64,000 nt of DNA from an uncultured SAR116 cluster alpha proteobacterium (GTDB lineage Bacteria; Pseudomonadota; Alphaproteobacteria; Puniceispirillales; Puniceispirillaceae), in assembly GCA_902622515.1 (NCBI GenBank), contig CACNQE010000011.1:1-64000 (forward strand). Direction: 5' to 3'. Below, in pieces: positions 37,099 to 44,048 of the stretch. A model generated the notes under the pieces. It was not told the DNA's origin and searched no databases. It saw nothing but the letters and a program-made list of their open reading frames with translations. Position numbers and translations under genes: made by a program. How positions within the stretch are numbered: the stretch's first letter is position 1; each line of letters begins with the position of its first letter.

Positions 37099-37380
37099 CT
37101 AGGTTTTCTTATTCACACTTTTTTTTAATTTTTTTTCACGAGTTAAGTTTTCAGGGACGGGTCGATATCCAATTCCGCCCCATGGATGACATGATGCTAT
37201 ACGTTTAACGGCTAATAAGGTTCCTTGCAATGGTCCATGTGACTTAATTGCATCGATTGCATAAGCTGAGCATGTTGGCTGGTAACGGCATGCCGCAGGT
37301 AAAAAAGGAGAAATAAACCATTTGTAAAAAAAAATTAGAGCTAATAGAAAATACGAAATTAATGCTAATACTATTTTCAT
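37099..37380 (-). CDS. yidD: Membrane protein insertion efficiency factor YidD
   Basis: A 93-aa protein with an amphipathic or short membrane N-terminus and the family signature [22 protein letters not shown], with two cysteines in CRYQPTCS, and [13 protein letters not shown]. It supports YidC-dependent membrane insertion. It is placed between rnpA and yidC, the usual order. Confidence 0.93.
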   Translation of the reverse strand: MKIVLALISYFLLALIFFYKWFISPFLPAACRYQPTCSAYAIDAIKSHGPLQGTLLAVKRIASCHPWGGIGYRPVPENLTREKKLKKSVNKKT

Positions 37381-37429
37381 TTACTATGTCTCCGTGACAT
37401 GCAATCAACTGTACAAGTAAGAAGTGCCG

Positions 37430-37786
37430 TCATTTTTGTTCAAAAATACTCTTGTTAAAATGTTTTAGGGCTCTCATAATTTCACTCTCAATTAAATAAA
37501 ACTTTTTATTTAAAATAGCCTGTCTCGCTATAAATACATAATCAAAAGAGCTGGCAAGCTCATTGCTTTGCCTATACACAAGGGAACGCATTAGTCGTTT
37601 GGCATAGTTTCGTTTAACAGCGTTTCCAATCTTTTTTGAGGCTGTAAATCCCACCCGAGTGCTAAATTTTCCTCGAATATCATTCGGTATTAACTGAATT
37701 ACCACACTTGAAGTAATATATTTTAGACTTCCTTGCTGAGCTCGAAGGAAATCCCCGCGCTTTGTCATCCTTTTAAAGTGCTGCAA
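37430..37786 (-). CDS. rnpA: Ribonuclease P protein component
   Basis: A 118-aa basic protein, partner of the RNase P RNA. The family motif appears as FTASKKIGNAVKRNYAKRLMRSLV (split as KIGNAVKRNYAKR). The start MQHFKRMTKRGDFLRA lines up with the N-terminus of other RnpA proteins, where a K-R-x-D-F-L motif occurs; the internal ATG at 37768 is less likely. It begins 15 bases after rpmH ends. Confidence 0.93.
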   Translation of the reverse strand: MQHFKRMTKRGDFLRAQQGSLKYITSSVVIQLIPNDIRGKFSTRVGFTASKKIGNAVKRNYAKRLMRSLVYRQSNELASSFDYVFIARQAILNKKFYLIESEIMRALKHFNKSIFEQK

Positions 37787-37801
37787 GCAGGAACACCAAA
37801 C

Positions 37802-37936
37802 TTACGCTGAAAGTCGCGTTCTACCCTTAGCACGTCTTGCGCGGATAATTCTGCGTCCTCCTACAGTTGCCATACGAGACCGGAATCCATGTCGACGCTT
37901 TCGAACAAGTACACTAGGTTGATACGTGCGCTTCAT
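37802..37936 (-). CDS. rpmH: 50S ribosomal protein L34
   Basis: A 44-aa basic protein that is too short for a standard ORF search: [20 protein letters not shown], then [20 protein letters not shown], a near-perfect L34. It begins the rpmH-rnpA-yidD-yidC-engB operon and lies 15 bases before rnpA. A promoter with TTGACA lies upstream. No dnaA gene is beside it, as is normal in alphaproteobacteria. Confidence 0.96.
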   Translation of the reverse strand: MKRTYQPSVLVRKRRHGFRSRMATVGGRRIIRARRAKGRTRLSA

Positions 37937-37979
37937 AATCCAAACTTCCCTTTTCTAGCTTCTGCTTTAAAAACGCGTT

Positions 37980-38008
37980 TTTAGGAATTTTTCATAATAA
38001 TGTCAATT
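37980..38008 (-). promoter_or_regulatory. Putative sigma-70 promoter of rpmH
   Basis: On the minus strand a perfect TTGACA (38008-38003) is followed after 17 bases by TAAAAA (37985-37980), four of six matches to the -10 box. It lies 44-72 bases before the rpmH start. A palindrome TAAAAACGCGTTTTTA (37970-37985) overlaps the -10 region. Confidence 0.5.
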
Positions 38009-38132
38009 AATTTTTAGATTGATAAAGCCTATAAATCAAATCGTTAATTTATCTCCATCAATATCAGAAAAAATTAAAAACTAATCAATTCGACCAACAA
38101 GAGGCGCGTACAAGCAATTTTCTGTTTTGAGC

Positions 38133-38612
38133 TTATTTGTGTAAACCAACAATCGGCTGTGAAGGTTGTGGTTCTAAATCCCATGGAAAATATATCCAGG
38201 TATCTTGTGAAACTTCAGTTACATATGTATCTACAATAGGTCTTCCTAGAGGTTTTGCATAAACGGTAGCAAAATGAGCTTTTGGCATTATTTGGCGAAG
38301 TACTTTTCCAGTTTCGCCAGTATCCACCAGATCGTCTACGATAAGCCAACCGGTTCCATCACCCACGCTCTGTGGAGCTTTTAAAACTTCCACTTCACTT
38401 TGCGATTTGCCGTGATAGGACGCCAAGCAAGCTGTATCAATCAATCTCACCTCTAATTCGCGAGCAATGATGGCTGCTGGAACTAACCCTCCTCTCGTAA
38501 CCGCAACAATACCTTCGAACGGACCTATTTCTAGCACTCGCCATGCAAGTGCCTTCGATGTTCTGTGTAATTCTTCCCACGAAACAGGGAAAGATTTTTT
38601 TGCTAGATTCAT
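38133..38612 (-). CDS. gpt: Xanthine-guanine phosphoribosyltransferase
   Basis: A 159-aa purine salvage enzyme. The PRPP-binding loop is WLIVDDLVDTGETGKVL, and the early VAVTRGGLVPAAIIARELEV and late YFPWDLEPQPSQPIVGLHK segments are typical of Gpt/XGPRT. It is not part of the rpmH operon, being upstream on the same strand. Confidence 0.9.
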   Translation of the reverse strand: MNLAKKSFPVSWEELHRTSKALAWRVLEIGPFEGIVAVTRGGLVPAAIIARELEVRLIDTACLASYHGKSQSEVEVLKAPQSVGDGTGWLIVDDLVDTGETGKVLRQIMPKAHFATVYAKPLGRPIVDTYVTEVSQDTWIYFPWDLEPQPSQPIVGLHK

Positions 38613-38816
38613 TATTTACGCTTGCTAAAAAAATAAATTTGCTAATTTTTAGAAGACTACCTATTTAACAAATAATTTGGAAGCGATAATTGCATTTGTT
38701 AAATATCATATCTTTACAGCCATTTGGAAATGTAAAATGTTCAGCAAGATATAAAAAACTTTTTTAAACTAAAAATCTTGTTTTTAGACAAAAACTTAGA
38801 TATCAAATGCTTTTAA

Positions 38817-38893
38817 GCGCTCGTAGCTCAGCTGGATAGAGCACTAGACTACGAATCTAGGGGTCAGGAGTTCGAATCTTCTCGAGCGCGCCA
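38817..38893 (+). tRNA. tRNA-Arg (ACG)
   Basis: A full 77-nt cloverleaf with encoded CCA: acceptor GCGCTCG pairs with CGAGCGC, and the anticodon stem CTAGA/TCTAG holds the loop CTACGAA, anticodon ACG. A 57-nt copy of its 3' part lies at 43912 and an integrase lies 103 bases downstream, so the 3' end of this tRNA is the integration site of the element that follows. Confidence 0.96.
38833..38889 (+). repeat. attL: 3' part of tRNA-Arg(ACG) in the island's left copy
   Basis: These 57 bases of the intact tRNA recur at 43912-43968 with two mismatches, at an offset of 5079 bases. The identity covers the anticodon arm and T arm, the usual core of tRNA attachment sites, and stops after the acceptor strand. 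Confidence 0.75.
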
Positions 38894-38961
38894 TTTTTCC
38901 TTCATTAATTCAGTCTGTTATCGTTTAAGGTAATAGATTGGTTTGTGTAAAATGCAGTTTT

Positions 38962-38980
38962 TGACACAGATTTGACACAG
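38962..38980 (+). repeat. Tandem TGACACAG pair (probable integrase arm site), tRNA end
   Basis: Two TGACACAG units spaced by ATT lie 16 bases before the integrase start. The same arrangement, with two base differences in the spacer (TAT instead of ATT), lies at 43826-43844 near the other att copy. Paired arm sites on both sides are what a lambda-type integrase needs. A promoter role for the TTGACA within it is also possible. Confidence 0.5.
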
Positions 38981-38995
38981 TAAAAGGTCAAGTCA

Positions 38996-39976
38996 ATGGG
39001 AAGTGTGCGTAAAAGGGGTAAAACTTGGAATGCTCAAGTAAGGATCTCAGGTTGGAGAAGTTTTACTAAATCATTTAAGTCTAAATCAGACGCATTATGC
39101 TGGATTAAAGCATTAGAAAGTAATCTAAAAAGCACCGATATGCCCAAAGTAAATATTGGAAATATTACACTCAAAGATCTGCTGCAAAGATACGCTACAG
39201 AGATGTCATTACATCTAAAAGGGTCTGAGGTACAAATATATGTTCTAAAATTTTATGCAAGGCACCCTATCTCTCAAATGAAACTTTCAGACCTAACTGA
39301 ACGCCATTTTGAGTATCTACGTGATGAAAGATTAAAACAGGTTAAACACGGAACCGTACATGCTCAATTAATGCTTCTCAAAAGGGTATTTAGGACTGCT
39401 ATTTACAAGTGGGGTTATGGAATTCCTAAAAACCCCATTGAGCACTTACAACTCCCCCCTACTCATAAATCACGCAAACGAAGGTTGGCAAGCAATGAAA
39501 AAAAACGCCTACTCTCTGCCGCTTGCTCTCAGAAAAATATCTATATTGCCTTTATTATTGAATTCGCTGTCGAGACGGGAATGCGTCGTTCTGAAATACT
39601 AAAACTTAGATGGCGTGATATTGATTTTAAAAATGGGTTTGCTTTTCTTTTTGACACTAAAAATGGTGAAGATAGAAAAGTACCTCTCACTACAAGGTGC
39701 ATGAGACTCCTTCAAAAGGTGCCTAAGAGTCATTAAAAAATATTTCCTATTACTGCGAACTGTTTACGCCTTGCATGGGGCAGAGCACGTGCAAAAGCAG
39801 AAATAAAGGATTTGCGATTTCATGATTTAAGGCATGAGGCGATCTCCAGATTCTTCGAGATGGGAATGTCGGTTCCAGAAGTTGCACTCATATCTGGGCA
39901 TAAAGATGTGCGGCAGTTGCTACGATACACTCACTTGAACCCAACTAATATATTTAAGAAGTATGAAGATTTTTAG
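38996..39976 (+). pseudogene. int: Tyrosine-family integrase with an in-frame TAA before the catalytic C-terminus
   Basis: The reading frame encodes a 246-aa N-terminal part (basic DNA-binding residues 1-70, core-binding domain, first catalytic arginine in TGMRRSEILKLRW), then TAA at 39734-39736. The same frame continues without another stop to TAG 39974-39976 and contains the rest of the active site: HDLRHEA (His and Arg), GHKDVRQLL and the tyrosine in RYTH. Removing the one stop gives 326 aa, a normal phage integrase. It lies next to tRNA-Arg, its likely target. A single nonsense mutation, or a sequencing error, explains it. Confidence 0.85.
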
Positions 39977-40027
39977 TCATGTGCCAAATCTACTATCAAA
40001 TTGACCCGCCTCTCCAAGTTCATGCTA

Positions 40028-40390
40028 TCAATAGCAGAGAACGCTATCCGATTTAATTGACTCTTCAACTAGTTTATCAGGCATTGCAAACTCTGCTTTA
40101 TATCCATTTAGAAGTGACTCATCGTAACCTCTTGCCTTAGCAGACATTCCTGAGACAAATATAGTTACATTTGTATTTTTTAAATTTTCAAGATGTTCGT
40201 ATAAGTCCCCAGTACCTTGACCGACTATCTCACCAGCACTTTTGCAATTAAGTATGTGTACTCCGTCTGCAGCGAGAAAAATAGTTACTTCATGCCCACT
40301 TTTTTCTGCAGCAAGAGCAACCATTAAACCTAAAGTCACTTTGTTTTTAAATTCCAAATCACTGTGAATATGAACGAGTACTTTAGACAT
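40028..40390 (-). CDS. DsrE-like (sulfur-relay family) protein
   Basis: A 120-aa protein starting KVLVHIHSDLEFKNKVTLGLMVALAAEKSGHEVTIFLAADGVHIL, here cut as KVLVHIHSDLEFKNKVTLG and HEVTIFLAADGVHIL, with the fold of DsrE/TusD-like domains. It has one cysteine at residue 49 and one near the end; the sulfur-carrying cysteine of DsrE is not certain. Such proteins act in thiol/sulfur transfer or are of unknown function. It lies just downstream of the integrase, on the other strand. Confidence 0.75.
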   Translation of the reverse strand: MSKVLVHIHSDLEFKNKVTLGLMVALAAEKSGHEVTIFLAADGVHILNCKSAGEIVGQGTGDLYEHLENLKNTNVTIFVSGMSAKARGYDESLLNGYKAEFAMPDKLVEESIKSDSVLCY

Positions 40391-40515
40391 TTTCTCTCCT
40401 CAAAATTTTAAAATGCTTGTTTATAGTATGGTATCATATTTTACGTTGACGGAAAACAAAGAGCATAATCTTGCCATTTTATTAGCAAATAATTTAAAAA
40501 AATTTAGAGGGTAAA

Positions 40516-40728
40516 ATGGCAAATTCTGGAATTTATTGGATAGATATAACTTTTGATTACTGCGTTAGACTTCTTTATCAAGTTGCAGGTATGATGGGCA
40601 TTACTTACGAAGAAATAAATGTTTGGTTGTTTGTGATAATTTTACCCGCTATTTTGCTATTTTCTTTGACCTTGAATTTGTATTTTATTTTACGACTTAA
40701 TCAAAAAAATAAGTTAAATGATGCTTAA
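40516..40728 (+). CDS. Small membrane protein, conserved-hypothetical type
   Basis: A 70-aa protein with GAGGG before the ATG. The N-terminus IYWIDITFDYCVRLLYQVAG is amphipathic, GITYEEINVWLFVIILPAIL leads into a single hydrophobic segment (about residues 37-60), and the tail is basic. Small membrane proteins with a YEEINVWLF-like motif are found in marine bacteria as far as I recall; no function is known. Confidence 0.6.
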   Translation: MANSGIYWIDITFDYCVRLLYQVAGMMGITYEEINVWLFVIILPAILLFSLTLNLYFILRLNQKNKLNDA

Positions 40729-40789
40729 ACCAATAGGTGATTTTAAAATTGGTTGGGAAAAGTCCTACTTTAAACTAGATAGTTTTCAT

Positions 40790-40879
40790 GGAGAGGTGAC
40801 AGAGTGGTTGAATGTGGCGGTCTCGAAAACCGTTGTACGTGAAAGCGTACCGAGGGTTCGAATCCCTCTCTCTCCGCCA
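40790..40879 (+). tRNA. tRNA-Ser (CGA)
   Basis: A 90-nt type II tRNA with encoded CCA. The acceptor GGAGAGG pairs with TCTCTCC, the anticodon stem GCGGT/ACCGT holds the loop CTCGAAA (anticodon CGA), and the long variable arm TTGTACGTGAAAGCGTACC is clear. It lies inside the tRNA-Arg island, which is unusual, and has no integrase beside it. Confidence 0.94.
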
Positions 40880-40973
40880 GTTAAAAACATGATAAAATAT
40901 TATTTTTATTTTTTAACATTCGATCCAATTTGATATTCTTCAGACTGAAAACTATAAATACAGAGACTTATCC

Positions 40974-41342
40974 ATGCCTAGAAATATTGTTAAGATTCTT
41001 GAAAAAAACTTTAGTGATATGAAAGCAGGGGAAAAAATGCTTATTTCATCTCCTGAAGTTATTTCTAGTTACATTTCTAGAATTCCGGTGGGAACAACTA
41101 TAACACCCAAAGAGATGAGACATGCGCTTGCAAAAGAAAAAGGTGCAGACAATACCTGCCCAGTGACTACAGGTATATTTCTCAGAATAGCAATAGAAGA
41201 AGTTTTAGATGTTTTTAAGGTAGATGACGCCCCAATTCCGTTTTGGAGGGTCATAGATGAAAAGCACCCCATTCTCAAAAAACTTGGTATCGCCCCATCT
41301 GAAATCACTCGCATGAGACAGAAAGAAGCATCACAAAACTAG
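40974..41342 (+). CDS. MGMT/Atl-like winged-helix protein lacking the active cysteine
   Basis: A 122-aa protein related to the DNA-binding half of O6-alkylguanine alkyltransferases. A helix-turn-helix precedes TPKEMRHALAKEKGADNTCP, and the end of the fold reads PIPFWRVID, where real alkyltransferases have PCHRV and Atl proteins PWHRV. Cysteine and histidine are both missing, so no alkyl transfer is expected. Related proteins with GADxTCPxTTGIFxRIA and YWRVI occur in bacteria from memory; their function is unknown. It starts 94 bases after the tRNA-Ser. Confidence 0.65.
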   Translation: MPRNIVKILEKNFSDMKAGEKMLISSPEVISSYISRIPVGTTITPKEMRHALAKEKGADNTCPVTTGIFLRIAIEEVLDVFKVDDAPIPFWRVIDEKHPILKKLGIAPSEITRMRQKEASQN

Positions 41343-41493
41343 CACACCCATCATTTGTATCTGCTTACATAATGCAAAAGATATTAAACTGTCTTGAGTT
41401 TCTTCATTCGCGTATAAAGTATGAAACAGATGAGTGAATATCATGGGGAGTATTTTTTTAAATGAGTTCTAAATTTCTTTGACGTGGTTTTTT

Positions 41494-41775
41494 ATGAGTG
41501 TTTCAATCAAAAAACGAACAGACGATGTTTTTCAGGTCACTGTTGCAGACAGCATAACCACTACTCATGAGGTGACTGTCAATGACCAAAGTCTCACTGA
41601 CCTTACCGACGACAAAGTGACGAAGGAACAATTGTTAGAGTTTTCCTTCAATTTCCTTCTCGATAGAGAACCAAACACATCCATCCTGTCAAAATTTGAT
41701 ATCAACGTAATTTCAAAATACTTCTCAGACTACAGAGATGAAGTCAAACGATGGTGCAATGAGAGTCAGAATTAA
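41494..41775 (+). CDS. Conserved-hypothetical acidic protein
   Basis: A 93-aa protein from ATG 41494 (15 bases later than the first possible ATG). It starts MSVSIKKRTDDVFQVTVADS and contains KEQLLEFSFNFLLDREPNTSILSKFDINVISKYF, split here as LEFSFNFLLDREPNTSIL and DINVISKYF. The sequence looks like a conserved small protein of alphaproteobacteria, but I cannot name it. It overlaps the next gene by 17 bases. Confidence 0.55.
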   Translation: MSVSIKKRTDDVFQVTVADSITTTHEVTVNDQSLTDLTDDKVTKEQLLEFSFNFLLDREPNTSILSKFDINVISKYFSDYRDEVKRWCNESQN

Positions 41776-41938
41776 GGAATGTTATGTCTGTAATGATGCA
41801 AAGCAAGTCCTGTATCGGTGTCGATACGACGATTTAAAGGATTGGGTGTTTCTGTGCGGAAAGTGTCTAATTGGGGTTAAATCACGATTTGAAGAGACCT
41901 ACCAATACGGTGGCACTTGGAAGAGTAGGAAGAAATAG
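41759..41938 (+). CDS. Small zinc-ribbon-like protein (two CxxC pairs)
   Basis: A 59-aa protein from ATG 41759 (an earlier in-frame ATG is at 41738). It has CYVC near the N-terminus and CGKC later, with YRCRYDDLKDWVFL between, and ends YQYGGTWKSRKK. Two CxxC pairs suggest a single zinc site. It is coupled by overlap to the preceding gene. No function is known. Confidence 0.55.
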   Translation: MRVRIKECYVCNDAKQVLYRCRYDDLKDWVFLCGKCLIGVKSRFEETYQYGGTWKSRKK

Positions 41939-42311
41939 GCGATTATTGCAGTCGCCAATTATGCAATAGAGACGTCCTCAAAAACAAAACCAACTCATCT
42001 CTCAACAAAATACCTTATTATCATATATTAGTGGTTTAGGGATTGGAGTAAGTTCCACCAATAATGTCTTATTGAAGAGATTAAAAGGTAGTATGGTATC
42101 AAAAAGGAAATAAGATACTGTAATATCATACAAAATATACAAAAGTGGTATGATTTTGAAACTGATTATAGAAGATATAAACTATAACGACTTTTCCTAA
42201 ATTATTCAAATTATTCAATAAATTACAACCATTAAAATATATCCATTTATAACTGATTATATTTTAATAAATTCGTATTTAATTATAATTAGATTTTGAT
42301 ACAGTTAAGGT
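41939..42311. other. 373-bp AT-rich intergenic stretch
   Basis: No convincing gene, terminator or repeat was seen here on either strand. It is very AT-rich and ends at a small ORF on the plus strand. Confidence 0.5.
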
Positions 42312-42404
42312 ATGAGAAAAGAATTAAAATTATTTTATAAAGTGATTAGTTTTGAAACTTTAATTTGGATTATCCTATTCGTAGGGTTTTTCTATTTTTT
42401 TTGA
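42312..42404 (+). CDS. Possible 30-aa membrane peptide
   Basis: A short ORF, MRKELKLFYKVISFETLIWI, then ILFVGFFYFF, preceded by AAGG close to the ATG. One hydrophobic segment follows a basic start. It may be a real small membrane peptide or chance; the spacing of 8 bases to the next small ORF suggests a pair. Confidence 0.3.
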   Translation: MRKELKLFYKVISFETLIWIILFVGFFYFF

Positions 42405-42414
42405 GTACGTTTAA

Positions 42415-42591
42415 GTGAGTGATGAAAAAGAAGAGAAAGAACCTTTACATAAGAAGTTTTTTGTAAAGGTAATTTTCTTAAATTGTATTGGTGGTTTTTA
42501 CTTTTTGATGTCTCCATATCAAAACTGTTTGAGAAATTATAAAGAGGGTTCTTCAAAAATCAGAAAATGTACTGAGAAAACTAATTGGTAA
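42415..42591 (+). CDS. Possible small protein with YQNC...CTEKTNW motif
   Basis: A 58-aa ORF from a GTG: a charged start, a hydrophobic helix (FFVKVIFLNCIGGFYFLMS), then SPYQNCLRNYKEGSSKIRKC and CTEKTNW. From memory, small proteins of marine bacteria share a helix followed by SPYQNC and a C-terminal C-x-T-x-W end, which makes this more than chance. Not in most automatic gene lists because of its size and GTG start. Confidence 0.4.
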   Translation: MSDEKEEKEPLHKKFFVKVIFLNCIGGFYFLMSPYQNCLRNYKEGSSKIRKCTEKTNW

Positions 42592-42634
42592 TCAAACTTA
42601 ATAATAAATTAGATTTAATTATCCTTCATTTTCT

Positions 42635-43066
42635 TTAAAAAATCATAGTCGGATTTTTGTTGTACCTTTTCTGTTTTAATTTTTTGATATTATAAATTTT
42701 TTCCATAAAGTCATTTGCGTTATGTTGTTCACATAGGTGGGTAAATTTGTATTGTCTATAAGTATCTTTGTACCCATGAACAAATAAACTTTTTCTATCT
42801 AACATATGATCCTTCCAATGAATAGAATTTTCATCTGTTTTGTAATCATAATTGTGTTTATCTATGAAAACATCATTTTTTGATTGTATAAATTGGTAAT
42901 GAACCAACATATTATCTTCAAAAAGAAAACCTTCGAAAGGTAATTCAAAATGGGAACGTTCATACTCTTTACAAATGAATCCTTTACCATCTAATGAACC
43001 ACCAAAAGAGGGAAAGGATTGAAGAATAAATATTAGGGTAACGAGAAGTATTTTTTCATTTTTCAT
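42635..43066 (-). CDS. Secreted protein of unknown function
   Basis: A 143-aa protein with a signal peptide (KILLVTLIFILQSFPSFGG) and the mature start SLDGKGFICKEYERSHFELP. Two cysteines in the mature part may form a disulfide. It resembles, in plan, the small secreted protein at 62598. No domain is recognised. Confidence 0.5.
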   Translation of the reverse strand: MKNEKILLVTLIFILQSFPSFGGSLDGKGFICKEYERSHFELPFEGFLFEDNMLVHYQFIQSKNDVFIDKHNYDYKTDENSIHWKDHMLDRKSLFVHGYKDTYRQYKFTHLCEQHNANDFMEKIYNIKKLKQKRYNKNPTMIF

Positions 43067-43089
43067 ATTAAATCATAAATTCAAATAAA

Positions 43090-43275
43090 TCAGATTAAAT
43101 TTACCACTTTCCTCTGACTTTCACTATCACTTTCAATATACCTTTGAGTGGTTTGAAGAGATGAGTGACCCACCATCATCTGAATATCTCTGAGAGAACC
43201 ACCTACTAAATGGATAGTTTTCACTATATGTTTGATCAGGGTGAAATTAACGAACTCAGCACCTTTTTGATCTCA
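43090..43275 (-). pseudogene. Remnant of a second tyrosine recombinase (C-terminus only)
   Basis: On the minus strand one frame reads GGSLRDIQMMVGHSSLQTTQ then RYIESDSESQRKVVNLI before a TGA at 43090-43092. This is the C-terminal catalytic part of a tyrosine recombinase: GHSS precedes the nucleophile tyrosine in RYI. No start, and no HxxR motif, can be found upstream; the frame is stopped at about 43275. It is a different family member from the integrase at 38996. Confidence 0.72.
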
Positions 43276-43284
43276 TGAGTATAT

Positions 43285-43311
43285 ATACAAAAAGCATTGA
43301 GTTTTTGATGA
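43285..43311 (+). repeat. 27-bp direct repeat, left copy
   Basis: The perfect 27-bp sequence starting ATACAAAAAGCATTGAG and ending TTTTTGATGA occurs here and at 43737-43763, with similar bases for about 15 more. The repeats flank the hypothetical ORF at 43393. Confidence 0.75.
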
Positions 43312-43392
43312 AATATAGGAAAAATATTTTGAAATTAATTGATTTTTGCCATTAGATATAATCTGCTTTTATATCAAAAAGGAATAAATGTT

Positions 43393-43734
43393 TTGTATTG
43401 TAACGTAATAAAAGCAAACCTTAAGGATGAAAGTGCTTTAAAATCCCTTTTAAATTATACGGATAAGGGCGCTGATCATGATAGATTCGAAAAATTTGGG
43501 GCATTGCTGAAATTTTGGGTAAAAATATCTCCTAGTACTGGCATATTCATAATAATTTATCCTTCAGAAAAACTTTTCATGAACGCAAAGAATGAGTTTA
43601 GTTCTATAATAAAATCTCTAGAATTAACTGGAAGTAAACTAGAAACATTTTCTGGCGCAATCGAGAATTTGAGTTACAATAAAATTTTTTATGATGCCCT
43701 GAGAAAGATTGGGACCGAATTTTCCTTGGACTAA
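43393..43734 (+). CDS. Hypothetical protein between direct repeats
   Basis: The frame is open from 43339, but no ATG starts it. A TTG at 43393 has an AAAAAGGAA site 9 bases upstream, giving 113 aa; a TTG at 43339 would give 131 aa. The protein is mixed charged and not recognised, with SPSTGIFIIIYPSEKLFMNA as its most hydrophobic part. It sits inside a 27-bp direct repeat pair, so it may be cargo of a small insertion or a gene fragment. Confidence 0.35.
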   Translation: MYCNVIKANLKDESALKSLLNYTDKGADHDRFEKFGALLKFWVKISPSTGIFIIIYPSEKLFMNAKNEFSSIIKSLELTGSKLETFSGAIENLSYNKIFYDALRKIGTEFSLD

Positions 43735-43736
43735 TT

Positions 43737-43763
43737 ATACAAAAAGCATTGAGTTTTTGATGA
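43737..43763 (+). repeat. 27-bp direct repeat, right copy
   Basis: Perfect second copy of the repeat at 43285-43311, beginning two bases after the stop of the hypothetical ORF at 43732-43734. The distance between copies is 452 bases. Confidence 0.75.
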
Positions 43764-43825
43764 CATGTAGGAAAAAACTTTAATTATTTTTACCCTTTTT
43801 ATACACATAAAGTGCATCCGATGTA

Positions 43826-43844
43826 TGACACAGTATTGACACAG
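43826..43844 (+). repeat. Tandem TGACACAG pair (probable integrase arm site), far end
   Basis: Two TGACACAG units separated by TAT, matching the pair at 38962-38980 with two differences, both in the 3-base spacer. It lies 68 bases before the displaced tRNA fragment. Confidence 0.5.
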
Positions 43845-43911
43845 TGCATCAGTCGAGTATGCTATATTCATAAATAGGATCTGTTTAAAAACAAGTACTT
43901 AAATGGAAAAA

Positions 43912-43968
43912 TGGATAGAGCACTAGACTACGAATCTGGGGGTCAGAAGTTCGAATCTTCTCGAGCGC
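43912..43968 (+). repeat. attR: displaced 3' fragment of tRNA-Arg(ACG)
   Basis: These 57 bases copy positions 38833-38889 of tRNA-Arg(ACG) with two mismatches. The anticodon loop and T arm are present but the 5' part of the tRNA is missing, so it is not a functional tRNA. The acceptor end then diverges (ATTACC instead of GCCA). Confidence 0.75.
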
Positions 43969-44048
43969 ATTACCATCGTCAAATTTTAGCCTTAATTCAA
44001 TCATCAAATTAGGCTACTGAGGTTTTCAAACGATTGATGTTAATTTTT

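Larger units (their letters stand above)
38817..43968 (+). mobile_element. Integrated genomic island at tRNA-Arg (att 38833-38889 and 43912-43968)
   Basis: The element runs from the tRNA 3' end to the duplicated 57-nt tRNA fragment at 43912-43968 (55 of 57 bases identical). It has a tyrosine integrase at the tRNA end, a second integrase remnant near the far end, and near-identical TGACACAG double repeats just inside both ends. It is about 5.08 kb. Cargo includes a DsrE-like protein, an Atl-like protein, a tRNA-Ser and several hypothetical proteins. With the integrase broken it is probably no longer mobile. Confidence 0.72.

Noticed and set aside
37970-37985. Palindrome TAAAAACGCGTTTTTA near the rpmH promoter
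   Set aside because: It overlaps the proposed -10 region and has a T-run nature that could arise by chance; I could not argue for a specific regulator.
40718-40933. An ORF of 71 aa on the plus strand reading TEWLNVAVSKTVVRES
   Set aside because: This is a common artefact: it is the translation of the tRNA-Ser(CGA) gene itself.
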